From Plantago ovata (taxonomy: Eukaryota; Streptophyta; Magnoliopsida; Lamiales; Plantaginaceae): a stretch of 64,000 nt of DNA. A model generated the notes under the pieces. The model saw only the letters and a program-made list of their open reading frames with translations, did not search any database and was not told the DNA's origin. Position numbers and translations under genes: made by a program. This document shows positions 1 through 10,659 of this stretch, in pieces. Location of the stretch: contig CM051455.1 in NCBI GenBank assembly GCA_028274465.1, forward strand, positions 51,335,725 through 51,399,724. The letters are read 5' to 3'. Every line of letters begins with the position of its first letter. Position 1 is the first letter of the stretch.

Positions 1-21
1 AATTCCATTTCTTTCAAGATT

Positions 22-516
22 ATGGCCAATCCTGCAATAGCTGAAAGCCTTTCCTTTGATATGAGTTTTGATGGTTTGAACGATATCGAGTTTTCAAATA
101 CTGACTACTCTCTACTCATGTCTTTGCTTGAGGACTCACAAGTTCAAGAATCAGACGGTGAGAGGTTGAAAGTCGTGCTTCAATCTCTTGAAGCAGAAAT
201 CGGCAATGATAATGTATCTTCCAAGAGTAACTCAGATGACTACCTGGAGGATTATCAGTTCTCCGACGTGGAGCAACTGGATAGTTGTTCCACTTCACCT
301 GGAACAACTCAGATGACTTCCTGGAATTTTCAATGGAACGATATCGAGACCATGTATGCCGCTTCCTTCAGTGGTGAAACGAATGCTCATTTGGCCGATA
401 GTTTGTTTGAAAATGTAGAAAATATGACTGAACTCCAACTCGAAATGAATTATTCACACATGTGTTATGATCAGATGCCCATGGAAGAAGATGACTTCAT
501 TGCCTTGTGGCAATAA
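22..516 (+). CDS. Small acidic protein, family member 1 (164 aa, unknown function)
   Basis: This is a complete 164-residue reading frame, and I do not recognise a named family. It is rich in Asp, Glu and Ser and poor in Lys and Arg. It shares an N-terminal block (a Phe-Asp-Met-Ser segment, then LNDIEFSN, then a LLEDSQVQE-type helix) and a C-terminal tail (MPMEEDDFIALWQ) with the minus-strand genes at 1782-2249 and 3465-3872, and more weakly with 33561-34049. There is no signal peptide, membrane segment or Cys/His zinc pattern. The acidic tail with bulky Phe, Leu and Trp resembles acidic activation domains, which is only an inference. The ATG is chosen because the other members start at the same alignment point. 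Only 21 bases of upstream DNA lie in the window, so the promoter is not visible. An AATAAA lies about 90 bases after the stop. Confidence 0.72.
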   Translation: MANPAIAESLSFDMSFDGLNDIEFSNTDYSLLMSLLEDSQVQESDGERLKVVLQSLEAEIGNDNVSSKSNSDDYLEDYQFSDVEQLDSCSTSPGTTQMTSWNFQWNDIETMYAASFSGETNAHLADSLFENVENMTELQLEMNYSHMCYDQMPMEEDDFIALWQ

Positions 517-693
517 ATTCGATTTTCTTTGAGCTGATCTAGGACATCTGTATATATACTGGTTTCATCGTGTATGGATTCCATTAGCTATATCGCATAA
601 TACAAAATAAATACTTCTTTTAGATAGATGTCATGGATCGATACTGTAACTTTTCTGTAAATTAAATGTACCAGATCCTCTGGTTTGAAGTCT

Positions 694-1017
694 TTATGGA
701 AGACAACATGAGAGAACTTTGAACAGTAAGTCATAAATCACTATACCGTCCTCTTCCATTGGCGCGTACCAAATATTTATATAATTCCTTTCATCTGCCA
801 GTACAATAAAATTATCTGCAATGTATAGCTTAACCTCATTGTCATGGCTGTATATTGAAAGCCAAGATGGAACAAATTTCCAGTTTCTCCACATCAGAAA
901 ACTGGTAATTGTTCGACAAATTGTTTGACAGTTAATAGTCGAGTACCAAACATCTGGATGGGTGGTGGTGTAGTGACCCCGAAGGTTTATGAAGACTCTT
1001 CTTCCTAAGTATCCCAC
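694..1017 (-). pseudogene. Decayed copy of the small acidic-protein gene
   Basis: The minus strand here keeps the 3' half of an acidic-family gene. The translated tail reads IWYAPMEEDG, where the intact minus-strand neighbour has IWHEMPMEEDN. The DNA stretch CCACATCAGAAAACT near 890 recurs in the gene at 1782-2249, as does GTCCTCTTCCAT near 748. Homology is convincing only over about 729-925. The N-terminal LNDIEF block is missing and the rest of the open frame looks random. I call it a truncated pseudogene lying tail-to-tail with the + strand gene at 22-516. Confidence 0.55.
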
Positions 1018-1781
1018 TGATTTTAGTTATTTGTTTCCGTTATCATAATTAAAGATTGTTGATCATATTGTTCTGGAATAGGAGTACAAGATGCTTATCA
1101 AAGTCTTTAGGCCTTCATCTTTATCATATGCTTCTTTGGTTATTAAGACATGATAAGTTTAAAGTATTTGAGATTGTTTGCACATTGTTTATGATAAGAC
1201 AACATTATAACCAGTTTCCCATTACCATATATAACTAGTGCAACGGCCAACAAATAATGGTGGTGAGTTGACAAGAAAAAAGCAGGCAAAGGGCATCTTC
1301 AATTGAGATGTTTTAACAGAATCTAGCAAGTTGTAAGGTGAAACAAAGCCCCTTGTATTTATTTGCACATAGGAGGCCAGAAAGCATAACTGAGGATAAA
1401 ACGTAAAGGATGTAACCTTCAGATAGTAAGGAACATGTTCTCAGTCTGAAAAACATATATCACCGTGTTCTGGGAATATTTGATTGTGTAGAGACTGGAC
1501 TAACATAAAACTTCTCCACAAGAAATGAGCACATAGTATTGCTTATCAAGAATAAGGCTAGTGAGCATTTCCTTACGATTGTTTAATTTTGGGTCTGTTT
1601 GGAGAATTTGGCGGCACAGTGAATTCCTAATTTTGATGAACTAGGCCATATTTGTGAAATAGATGTCTTACACGAAAAAAGTAATAGTAATATTTTGTTA
1701 TAGTCTGTTTAAACTGATACATTTAAAACTGGCATACCAACATAAAGTGACTCAATGTTACAAAGGCACAAAACTGAAAAT
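1018..1781. other. Intergenic, with a duplicated non-coding block
   Basis: No gene is seen. The stretch near 1305-1400 (TTTTAACAGAATCTAGCAAG and what follows) recurs at 5095-5180, and inverted at about 6505-6570. These are flanks carried along by duplication of the acidic-protein locus. Confidence 0.5.
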
Positions 1782-2249
1782 CTATTGCCATAGTCCACTA
1801 TAGTTGTCCTCTTCCATAGGCATCTCATGCCAGATGCATGAAAAATCAGTTCTTTCTACATGTTCTATAAATTTTTTAGAATTATCTGTCACACCATCAG
1901 TGAAATAGTCTTCCATGTCTTTGCTGGAGTAGGCATGTGCGATATCCATATCAGTCCATTGGAAGCCGAGATCATCAGTCAACATTGCACAACTGTCCAG
2001 TTGCTCCACATCAGAAAACTCATGATCATAATCACCCAGGTTAGTCTTGAAAGATAGATCATCATTTTTTATCTCTGCTTGGAGCGATTGAATTACGTTT
2101 TTCAACCTCTCATCGTCCCCCTCTTGCACTTGTGAGTCCTCAAGAAAAGACATAATCAGAGAGTAATCGACATTTGAGAACTCAATATCGTTTAAACCAT
2201 CAGAAGACATAATAAAATTGGGACTTTCAGTTACAGAGGGATTGACCAT
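1782..2249 (-). CDS. Small acidic protein, family member 2 (155 aa, unknown function)
   Basis: This is a complete 155-residue acidic frame and the closest relative of the 22-516 gene. It starts with a Met-Val-Asn-Pro motif, carries LNDIEFSNVDYSL and the LEDSQVQEGDDE helix, has an aromatic FQWTDMD segment mid-protein, and ends MPMEEDNYSGLWQ. No catalytic or metal-binding motif is visible. The promoter side at about 2345-2362 holds a TATA element (TATATAAATAGG read on the minus strand), roughly 100 bases before the ATG. The minus-strand gene at 3465-3872 has the same TATA sequence, so the two promoters share ancestry. Function is unknown; an acidic transcription-modulating microprotein is one possibility. 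The frame is intact, with no sign of decay. Confidence 0.72.
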   Translation of the reverse strand: MVNPSVTESPNFIMSSDGLNDIEFSNVDYSLIMSFLEDSQVQEGDDERLKNVIQSLQAEIKNDDLSFKTNLGDYDHEFSDVEQLDSCAMLTDDLGFQWTDMDIAHAYSSKDMEDYFTDGVTDNSKKFIEHVERTDFSCIWHEMPMEEDNYSGLWQ

Positions 2250-2344
2250 ATTCTTGAGTGGAATAATATATTTTATGTTATTATAGAGAGGGATGAAAGA
2301 AGAATATCACTGAGTGTGAATATGTGATGATGAAGGTGTATGAA

Positions 2345-2362
2345 GGGTGGCCTATTTATATA
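2345..2362 (-). promoter_or_regulatory. TATA box of acidic-protein gene 2
   Basis: On the minus strand the sequence reads TATATAAATAGG about 100 bases upstream of the ATG at 2249. The same string lies upstream of the gene at 3465-3872. Confidence 0.55.
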
Positions 2363-3464
2363 AGCTGATTGATGATGCGAAAGTTGTACTATTATTCTTA
2401 TTGCTTTAGAGTTTGCATCTATCTACCACTGCTTTACAAGATAAACAGGAATTCCAATATACAACTATTTGTTTCGAATAAAGATTTTCCTGAAATGTAG
2501 CTACAAGATGCTCATTTATGTGTACTTCATGATGTGTTGTCTGTAGTTCAACAGGTAGAGCATCTCTGCAATAGCCGCATATGTTTTCTTGAAAAACATA
2601 TCTCAGATTCTTTGATTATTGCTAGTAAAAGCTAGATGCCCAATATGTACAGGCGAACCTCATTCCAGATATATATGTTATACCAATAAGAAATTAGTGC
2701 ATTTAGAAAAGAAGTAATTAAAACAGGTATTGATTGTCAAAATGTTGCTAGTACAAGTGAACCAGAGAGCTTAATTATGTACCTTGCACAAGTTCGTAGA
2801 GCATAATCCAGGCTAGCTTAGTTGTGCAAAACAAAAATTATAATGCATAAACTTAACTGGAACGAACATGTTGTAATCTAAAATATCAGTGAATGTATAC
2901 ATGATAGTTTAATTTATTGTTTTAAGTATCAAAGCACAAGTATAACTTGTTTTACTACTTCATGATTAATGGAATTTTGGGGGGAACAACAGTTTATCTA
3001 TGCACCGAATCCCATGAGAATTGCTGGTCCAGTCAGTCCTCATTATACTGTACGTACTTACATTGATATTTTGTCTTAAAGATCTTTTGGTTCAACAGAG
3101 CAGATCAGATGCCAAGAATTTAATGCTTCACTACTAAATGAACCAGATTCTCTGGTTTTTGCACCTTTTAATTAATTCTTTTGTGGAAAGACTGCTTCCC
3201 TTGGAGAAATTTAAATATAATGGGAAGTCTCATACTTAGAAACAAATGAAAATTAATTTGCTACCACTAGTCAAAAGACATTTGCAGAACAAAGCAACTT
3301 AAATGAACAAAAGTACTTATTCTGTGGTACAGCACTATTGGAACTAAATAGCCAAGAAAGGCAGAATATATATGTTCAAAACCGTCTGCAATTAGTTGTA
3401 CGTACAAGGAATATGAAAACTTTATTGCTACAGAACATTATATTCATCCACTTACATGGGAATC
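2363..3464. other. Intergenic between acidic-protein genes 2 and 3
   Basis: AT-rich DNA without a supported gene. The block near 3140-3190 (ACCAGATTCTCTGGTTT) matches the 3' flank of the first gene near 668, which is another trace of duplication. Confidence 0.45.
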
Positions 3465-3872
3465 TCAAGTTGTGAGTAATCCCTTTCCCTCTACAATTTC
3501 TAAGTCATCTATGTAATAATCACTAAAATAGCCTGCCATATCATCACTTTGATAGATGTTTATGGTCTCCGTATCGTACCATTCAAATTCAATATGATCA
3601 GCTGGTGACGTGGAATGGTTTTCATGATGAAAAAATTGATTCTCTCCGAAGTGACCATCTATACTAGTGCTCGGAAATGAATTACGGGTTCCAATCTCTG
3701 CTTCGAGAGATTGAATTAGAATCCTTAACTTGTTGTCATCTCCTTCTTCAACTTGTCGCTCCTCTAACAATGACATAATGGCTGAGCAGTCTATATTTTT
3801 GAAATCTATATCATTCAAGTAATCAAGACTCATATCAAAGGTGGAACTTTCAGTTACTGTGGAATAAGACAT
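3465..3872 (-). CDS. Small acidic protein, family member 3 (135 aa, divergent C-terminus)
   Basis: The open frame extends upstream to 3971, but the likely start is the internal Met at 3872. There the protein begins Met-Ser-Tyr-Ser and aligns with the starts of members 1 and 2; the upstream extension is hydrophobic and unrelated. The block LNDIDFKN, the helix SLLEERQVEEGDDNK and the SLEAEIG motif are conserved. The C-terminus differs: the frame ends EIVEGKGLLTT and lacks the EED-x-x-x-x-LWQ tail of the paralogues. It may be tail-truncated or frameshifted, hence a recent pseudogene, or simply diverged. A TATA element lies near 3976-3990. Confidence 0.6.
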   Translation of the reverse strand: MSYSTVTESSTFDMSLDYLNDIDFKNIDCSAIMSLLEERQVEEGDDNKLRILIQSLEAEIGTRNSFPSTSIDGHFGENQFFHHENHSTSPADHIEFEWYDTETINIYQSDDMAGYFSDYYIDDLEIVEGKGLLTT

Positions 3873-3975
3873 GATACAGTGGATTTTCAAGAGGTGAAGG
3901 ATTTGTGGAAGAAATGAGACTAAATGAAAGAGGAAATGACAAATTTTTTCTCTGAGGTGAACCATGTCCATGAGT

Positions 3976-3990
3976 AGCCTATTTATATAG
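3976..3990 (-). promoter_or_regulatory. TATA box of acidic-protein gene 3
   Basis: TATATAAATAGG on the minus strand, about 105 bases upstream of the chosen ATG at 3872 and the same as the element of the neighbouring paralogue. Confidence 0.5.
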
Positions 3991-6780
3991 GTTCAGAACA
4001 ATACAATTTTTACAGTTTCTAAGTAATTGAGAAAAGAAAAAAGAAAAAAAACATTGCACATGTAGACAGCTAATATATTTGATCCACCATTCATGTGCAC
4101 TTATTTAATAGTTAGGTACAATTGAACCCAATGATTTGATGGATTCTCGGAAAGCTTATAAATATTTATCATATATGAGATACAAGTACAAGATGCTCTT
4201 GTTCATGGGGCGTTGTCTGTGACATATAGGCCTACTGAGTTTTAAGAAGTTACAAATGGTGATAGTTCAAGAAAGTATCAATTATGTGTTGTGGTTTATT
4301 AATGAATGGTCTTAATCAGTATACAATGGTGAATAATTTAAAGAAAATCAGAACATGAACCGAAGTACAGTAATACTGATAGGAAGATCAGTGGAAACTG
4401 AATACAAGGTCAGCAGGTAAAGAGTATCATTTCAAGCTGCATTTTAATCTGCCTGATGTTGCAATGTAGATTATATATTTCATGTGTAATATAGTTTAAA
4501 CCTTGAGGCCTATGGAAGCGTAAAGCCTATCTGGACCATTACAGATATATTTACTGCAGTAACATGGATGACCATCTATTGCTCATCAAGAATGAATTTT
4601 CCAGGATTAGAAGACACTGCTATATTCTGGAGTATCGACCTGTTAATACTGATTAGTGATTTCCATGCAAATTATCACTAGCAAAATTTTATTTATACAG
4701 CAGGATCTAGGATTCTGTTTGCTCATCATATCAAAAGAGAGACTTTTGACTCAAGTAAGTGTTAGCTAGGAAAAACCAGCTGTCTGGCTGGTGGTGTGGT
4801 TTCCCCCTAATGTTTAGAGTTAATTGATTCAAAATATGAGAATTAAAGATTATTGAGATCATGAGCTTGTACTGAAATAGGAGTACACGATTCTTATTGA
4901 TGACTTTAATTAGGCCTTATCATGCATAAGCTTTATAAAAGAGTTTAGATTCTTTGCACATTGTTTATAACTGGACAAAAGCTATTATAGCCAATTATCC
5001 ATTACCAGAATTAGTACAACAATTAAGGTAATAATAGACGGTGGACGTAGACAAGAAGAAAAGAAGGCAAAGAGCATATCTAATTAAGATGTTGTTTTAA
5101 CAGAATCTAGCAAGTTGCAAGGTAAAACAGAGAGCTCTGTCTTTAGGTGCACATGGGCGGAAAGCATAATCGAGGCCTAATCACAGGAGTAGATAGTCTA
5201 TCACAGATAATAAGGAGTATCCATCTTTAGAAACATGCATCAGCATACAAGATGCTTCTTATTGAGATTCCTATTCATATATTGGGTGATGGTGTACTCC
5301 AACCATACGTACGCCTAATGAGTTTGACATGATTATGGCATAGTAGTAACAGCTTAAAGTATATTGCACTATTATTTCCTTTAAGTTTTATCTACTTTTA
5401 ATTGTTTTTAAATAAATTGTTCTTACAATAACATTCGAGAAAAGGTTTTGAGACATTAATGATGGAGTAATACTTAATGGTTAATTAATCCTATGTTTGA
5501 GGATCAGCTAGAGAGCTCTGCACTTAAAAGATTAAAAGGCTTTGGTAATATTTTTGTTAAACTTATTTAACGATTTGGGTCTAGCTAGGTCAGATTCGAT
5601 GTATTCACAGACATTTAATGGTTCATGCATAGAGTTAGTGATCATGCCAGCCTACATTTAAATGAATTTCAAGTACCTGCATCAAGTAGTTGGAAACAAG
5701 AACAACCAAATCATTATAGTAGTAAGTACTTCATCATTTTGATCAACCACTTGTGTACGTGTACCTAAATTCACATGCAGGTTTGGGGTTTTGTAATTAA
5801 ACCAGTTTTGTTTCTTACAATGAACAAAAAAATTAATAGTTCTCAATTACTTGATCAAATCTAATTTTCTCTGTTTTTCAAGAAAGAATGCCCAAAAGAA
5901 TTCCTAGAAGACATCTATGGGGATCACAATTCACAAGCAGCTGATATAATGTGTAGTTTTATAATCCATCTTTCAGCTGATCTATGGGGATTACAATTAC
6001 TTGACAATGTTGAATTCATCAGGACGAATGTGATACATGATCAGAAGAGGATACTTGCTCATGCCGTTATTAGTAAGATCCTGCAAGATATGTGTTGCCT
6101 GATAATTTAATTTTCAAATTAAATGTGTTTGTACCAAAAGTTGCAATGTTTATCTCATGAATTCTATATCATGTTTAATCATGTATTTTTCTAGAGAATA
6201 AATTTCAAGTATTGGTGTTTAAGCAAGGGTGGATCCATATGTTTTCTAGAGAGTGAACTGCATAAAATCTACTCAAGTTATCAAAAAGTGGCACAAAATC
6301 CCCCGAGTTATCAGTTTTGCACATATTGTGTACTGTCTCGTTCAGAGTAATCGTGAGGATCTTAATAGTTTTAACTATACTTATGTTAAATCAAGTATTG
6401 GTGTATGTCTCTAAACAATCAAATAAACCAGAAGAGTATGATCTGTGGTAGACTGAGAAGATGATGTTCCATACTATCCAGTGACGATATACAGGGCACT
6501 CTGTTTCACCTTGCAACTTGCAAGATTCTGTTAAAACATCTTACTGAAGATGCCTCTTGCCTGTTTTTTCTTATTGAATTGGACAGTCTCCTATTTTGTC
6601 TGAAAAGATCTTAATGAAATTTGAGTTGGTTAAATCAGTACCATGAATGAATAAAGAAGATTACATCTTACTCTTTGACAATCATTTTCATGATTTCTTC
6701 CAGTGCCCACAGACAAGTACTCTGTGATCAATAAAGAAGATTACCTTCCAGTGGCCTTAAGTTGTCATTTTATCCGTATA
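3991..6780. repeat. Intergenic region holding flanks of lost acidic-gene copies
   Basis: No coding region is supported. Three blocks recur elsewhere. The part near 4190-4250 and 4380-4430 matches the DNA downstream of the P450 (8540-8800) and, inverted, the 3' flank of the acidic gene at 33.6 kb (about 34481-34740). The part at 5340-5800 matches, inverted, 12040-12480, and partly the promoter side of the 33.6-kb gene (33250-33430). This suggests a minus-strand copy once lay near 4.6-5.3 kb, and its gene body is gone. Confidence 0.45.
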
Positions 6781-6887
6781 ACTGTTGTTCAAACCCCACA
6801 ACTTCATAACCAATACTGATACATCAAAGCACAAAAGAAAACCACAACCAGATCAAAATCAAATAATACTATTTTCCCGCCGTGAAA

Positions 6888-8499
6888 ATGGAACTGGAAC
6901 AGTTACTGCTCATATTACCACTAACACTAGCTCTCTACATTTTCACCAAACACTTCCTCCACAAGCTCCAAAACCTTCCACCAAGCCCATTCCTCGCCTT
7001 CCCTATCATTGGCCACCTCTACCTCCTCAAAAAGCCTCTCCACCGCTCCTTAGCCACAATTTCAGCACGCCACGGCCCGGTGCTCCTCCTCTACTTTGGC
7101 TCCCGCCCTGTTCTCCTCGTCTCCTCCCCTTCCGCCGCTGAGGAATGTTTCACCAAAAATGATGTCGTTTTCGCCAATCGCCCTCATCTCCTCGCCGGAA
7201 AACACATCGGCTATAATTACACCAGTCTTGCCTGGTCCTCCCACGGCAGTCACTGGCGGAATCTACGCAAAATAGCCAACCTCGAGATTCTGTCCAATCA
7301 CAGGGTTCAAATGCTGCATGAGATTAGAATCGACGAGGTAAAGGCAATGATCCGGAGGTTGAGGAACAATTCAGAGGAGAAACGAGTAGTAGACATGAAA
7401 GCGGTGCTGTTCGAGCTGACCATGAACGTGATGATGAGAATGATAGCTGGAAAGAGGTTTTACGGCGATAATGTGTCGGATTTGAAGGAATCGGAGCGGT
7501 TTCGGGAGATTGTGATGGAGACGTTTAGGCTAGGTGGCTCGAGTTTGGGGGATTTTTTGCCTGTGGTGAGGTGGTTGAGAATTGGAGGTTTGGAGAAGAA
7601 GCTAGGGGAGTTGCAGAAGCGGAGGGATGGATTTATGCAACAACTTGTGGAAGAGTGTAAGATAAGGATTAGGAATGGTTTTAATGATTGTGAAAATCGG
7701 ACTAAAACGATGATCGAGGTGCTGTTAGACTTGCAGGAGAAAGAGCCTGAGTACTACACGGATGGAATCATTAGAAGCTTAATGCTCGTAAGTGAACTAG
7801 TTCTTCTCTGGTTTTCAAATAGTTTCATCTCGTCTAAACGCCCAAGTTTATAATGTTTAACTGTTAGTGATTTACTAGACTTTGTTAGCTGCTGGAACGG
7901 ATACATCCGCTGGAACAATGGAATGGGCGCTATCCCTTTTGCTTAACAATCCAGATGTCCTTAATAGGGCGCAGCTTGAAATCGACAATCACGTTGGACA
8001 TGACCGTTTAATTGTTGAATCTGACATTACCGACTTGCCTTACTTGCGCTGTATTGTGAATGAAACGTTACGAATGTACACTGCAGGCCCATTACTACTT
8101 CCCCATGAGTCATCAGAGAAATGTGTTGTTGGAGGATATCGAGTTCCAGCAGGCACAATGCTGCTAGTGAACATGTGGGCTATACAGAACGATCCCAAGA
8201 TCTGGGAGGACCCTGAAAAGTTCAAGCCTGAGAGATTTGAAGGGCTTGAGGGGTGGAGGGATTCGTTTAAGTTGCTGCCTTTTGGATCGGGGAGAAGGGG
8301 TTGCCCTGGGGAGGGGTTGGCGATACGTATGTTGGGTTTGGGACTAGGATCCTTGATCCAGTGTTTCGAATGGAAAAGAATTGGTGAAGATTTGATCGAC
8401 ATGAGTGAAGGCCCTGGGATAACTATGCCAAAAGCTGAGCCATTGATGGCTTATTGCAAAGCTCGTTCTTCAGCAGCCAAGATTATTTCAGAGATTTAA
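6888..8499 (+). CDS. Cytochrome P450, CYP81 family (two exons, 506 aa)
   Basis: The product is a microsomal haem-thiolate mono-oxygenase. CYP81 enzymes act in specialised metabolism (for example on lignans, isoflavonoids, glucosinolates or terpenoids), and the substrate cannot be told from sequence. Exon 1 is 6888-7787 and exon 2 is 7879-8499, with a 91-base phase-0 GT-AG intron at the usual A-type P450 position just before the I-helix. The acceptor is taken at 7878 rather than 7888 because only it keeps the frame and the family spacing. Motifs: N-terminal membrane anchor (about residues 4-22), Pro-rich hinge LPPSPF, I-helix AGTDTS (305-310), ETLR (362-365), PERF (417-420) and haem loop [10 protein letters not shown] with Cys442. 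The C-terminal [15 protein letters not shown] motif is typical of CYP81. A GTG six bases upstream is in frame, but ATG at 6888 is the plausible start. All key residues are present, so the gene looks intact. Confidence 0.9.
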
Positions 8500-9185
8500 A
8501 CAGACATACTGTAAGCTATGTACTACGCGTGAAATTCTTACTGCCGACCCATGTTCATGCGTGTTCTACGATATAGGCCTAATGTGTTTTAAGAATTTAG
8601 TCATGGTAATATAGAATTCATCGAATGTATATATCAATTATAAATAAGTGATTTCTTAGAGAATGGCCTGTCTTAAATCTTAATCTGTGTACATTGTACT
8701 TAAAATCTAATCGTAACATGAACTGAATTACTGTAATATTCATAGGAAGATCAGCGGAAAGTGAAAACTGAGTACAAGGTCACAAGGTAATTATAAAGTA
8801 TCTTTTCATATGCATTTTGATCAGGCTGACGTTGCAAGTTGCAATGCATGCAGTTTATATGTTTCATGTGGGTAAACCAAACCTTGAGGCCTAACATGAA
8901 ACCGAAAATTAAAAGTAGGAAAAATTACAAAAATGATACATTTGAGATTTTATATCAAATAGTCTCTCAAAAAAAAAGATTTTATATCAAATAGTTGTGA
9001 CCTAATTTCCTTCTTTCAATTTAAATTTAGTGAAAAAAATATAAAGTAAGAAAAAATATTTACAAATATTTTACAATAAAGATGTCCCTGAATTTTCTCC
9101 TTAATAGCGTGTCCAATTTGAAATTAATTACAAACATCACCTCATTATTAACGCATTAACAGTTTGTCTAGTCATGAACTCGAGA
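8500..9185. other. Intergenic, duplicated 3'-flank block
   Basis: No gene is seen. The block 8540-8890 matches about 4200-4510, so DNA downstream of the P450 shares ancestry with the acidic-gene cluster. From 8930 on it is AT-rich filler. Confidence 0.4.
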
Positions 9186-9480
9186 AAATATGGTGATGCT
9201 TATTCACGCTTATAGAATATGGTGATGCTTGTTTTGATATCCTAAAATATGGTGATCCTGGTTAATATTATGAATATGGCCAAGCTTGTCATAATAATAT
9301 TCTATAAGCATAAATATGGTGATGCTTATTCACGCTTGTAAAATATGGTGATCCTTGCTGATATAATGAATATGTTGAAGCTTGTCATAATAATATTTTA
9401 TAAATGTAAATATGGTGATGCTTGTTGACGCTTGTAAAATATGGTTATACTTGTTGATATGGTGATGCTTATCATAATAT
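9186..9480. repeat. Minisatellite based on AATATGGTGATGCTTG
   Basis: About ten degenerate units of roughly 25-38 bases, each built on ATATGGTGATGCTTGTT, follow one another. They form a higher-order pattern: a unit ending in CACGCTTGT, then one ending in GATATAATG, then one ending in CATAATAATATT, repeated about two and a half times. It directly precedes the TIR element that starts near 9488. Confidence 0.7.
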
Positions 9481-9487
9481 TTTAGGG

Positions 9488-10659
9488 ATAGGCCAGTCTT
9501 TCCTAAATCAATGGAAAGGCCTGATTTTTAACTTAGCTTGTGCTTGTCTGCCCGATCGGTCAGACCGTTCGTGGTATGATTTTAAGAAGTTATGGTGTGA
9601 TTTTAAGTTGTTAACATCAAAATTTTCCATGATGACGTCATTGCGTGATTTTAAGAGGTTATGGTGTGATTTTAATTTGTTACTATTGAAAGTTCTCGTT
9701 TAATATCATTTGGTATGGTTTTAAGAGATGATGTGATGGTTTTAAGAAGTTACATTATGGTTTTAAAACGGTTTGTTATAGTTTTAAGCGACAAAATAAA
9801 GTGATTCACAAATAATAAAAATCACTATTAAACAAGTCTAAAAGTTTGAGGATTGGAATTAAAACATAAATAGACAAGCTTAAAATAAGCTACTTGAAAC
9901 ATTTTAGTCATTACAAAATTGAAACATTCTTTTTTTTTTTCGAAAAAAAAACTTGTTGGAGAACTTCTGCTTCTTGCCTTTTTCTTCATCAAACTCAATT
10001 GGCATCATCATCACCTGTTAAAACCATAAAAACTTTTGTTAAAACCACAAGGACGATACTTATAACCACATCATGTCCCCTTAAAACCATATGATGGACA
10101 AACCAACACAGTAGCATTATATATTTCTTAAAACCACAATTACATTAATTAAAACCACACTAAAATCTCTTAAAACGACAACGAAGTAGTAACATGCAAC
10201 TTAATTAAACTAAAATTCATATATCAAAACCACAACAGATATACTTATAACCACACCGTATCCCCTTAAAACCATACAATGTACAAACCAACACAGTAGC
10301 ATTATATATTTCTTAAAACCACAACAACAGAAATTAAAACCGTACCAAAATCTCTTAAAATTGTACCCTAGAAGATTATACAGCTCACAAAGTTACACAT
10401 CTAATCAATCCATATATAATTAAATTGCAAAAGAATGAAACTACAATTCCTCTACAGAATCAATTGAGACAACGAAATATTAAAGCTAAAATTCGTACCA
10501 ATTGGATATATCAAAACCACATTAATCCATATTGCATACCAAGAGAGTTAAAATTTCTCCACATTTAGTTGAGCCTCTATTCGCATAGTATTTGATATGG
10601 ATTGTTTAGATCAAACAGAAGCTCACACATACCAGTTGCATATATGATAACAATCCCTA
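9488..10659. mobile_element. Non-autonomous TIR element with inverted subterminal arrays (3' end missing)
   Basis: The left end has the stem-loop terminus also seen in the 57.5-62.5 kb element: a GGCC-x-GTCTTTCC stretch, a short loop, then ATGGAAAGGCCTGATTTTTA. The left arm (9570-9800) repeats TATGGTTTTAAG-type motifs, and the right arm (10010-10530) repeats the complement, TTAAAACCACAAC and TTATAACCACACC. Inside the right arm, about 130-150 bases near 10047 recur near 10234. No matching right terminus is found before the CACTA element begins at 10660, so the 3' end is probably truncated. No transposase is encoded. Confidence 0.6.

Noticed and set aside
7062..8402. Antisense frames over the P450 (for example 7062-7253 and 8040-8402)
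   Set aside because: They are shadows of a clear coding frame and have no protein-like motif.
9186..9480. CRISPR-like array
   Set aside because: Units are degenerate, without unique spacers, in plant DNA; this is a minisatellite.
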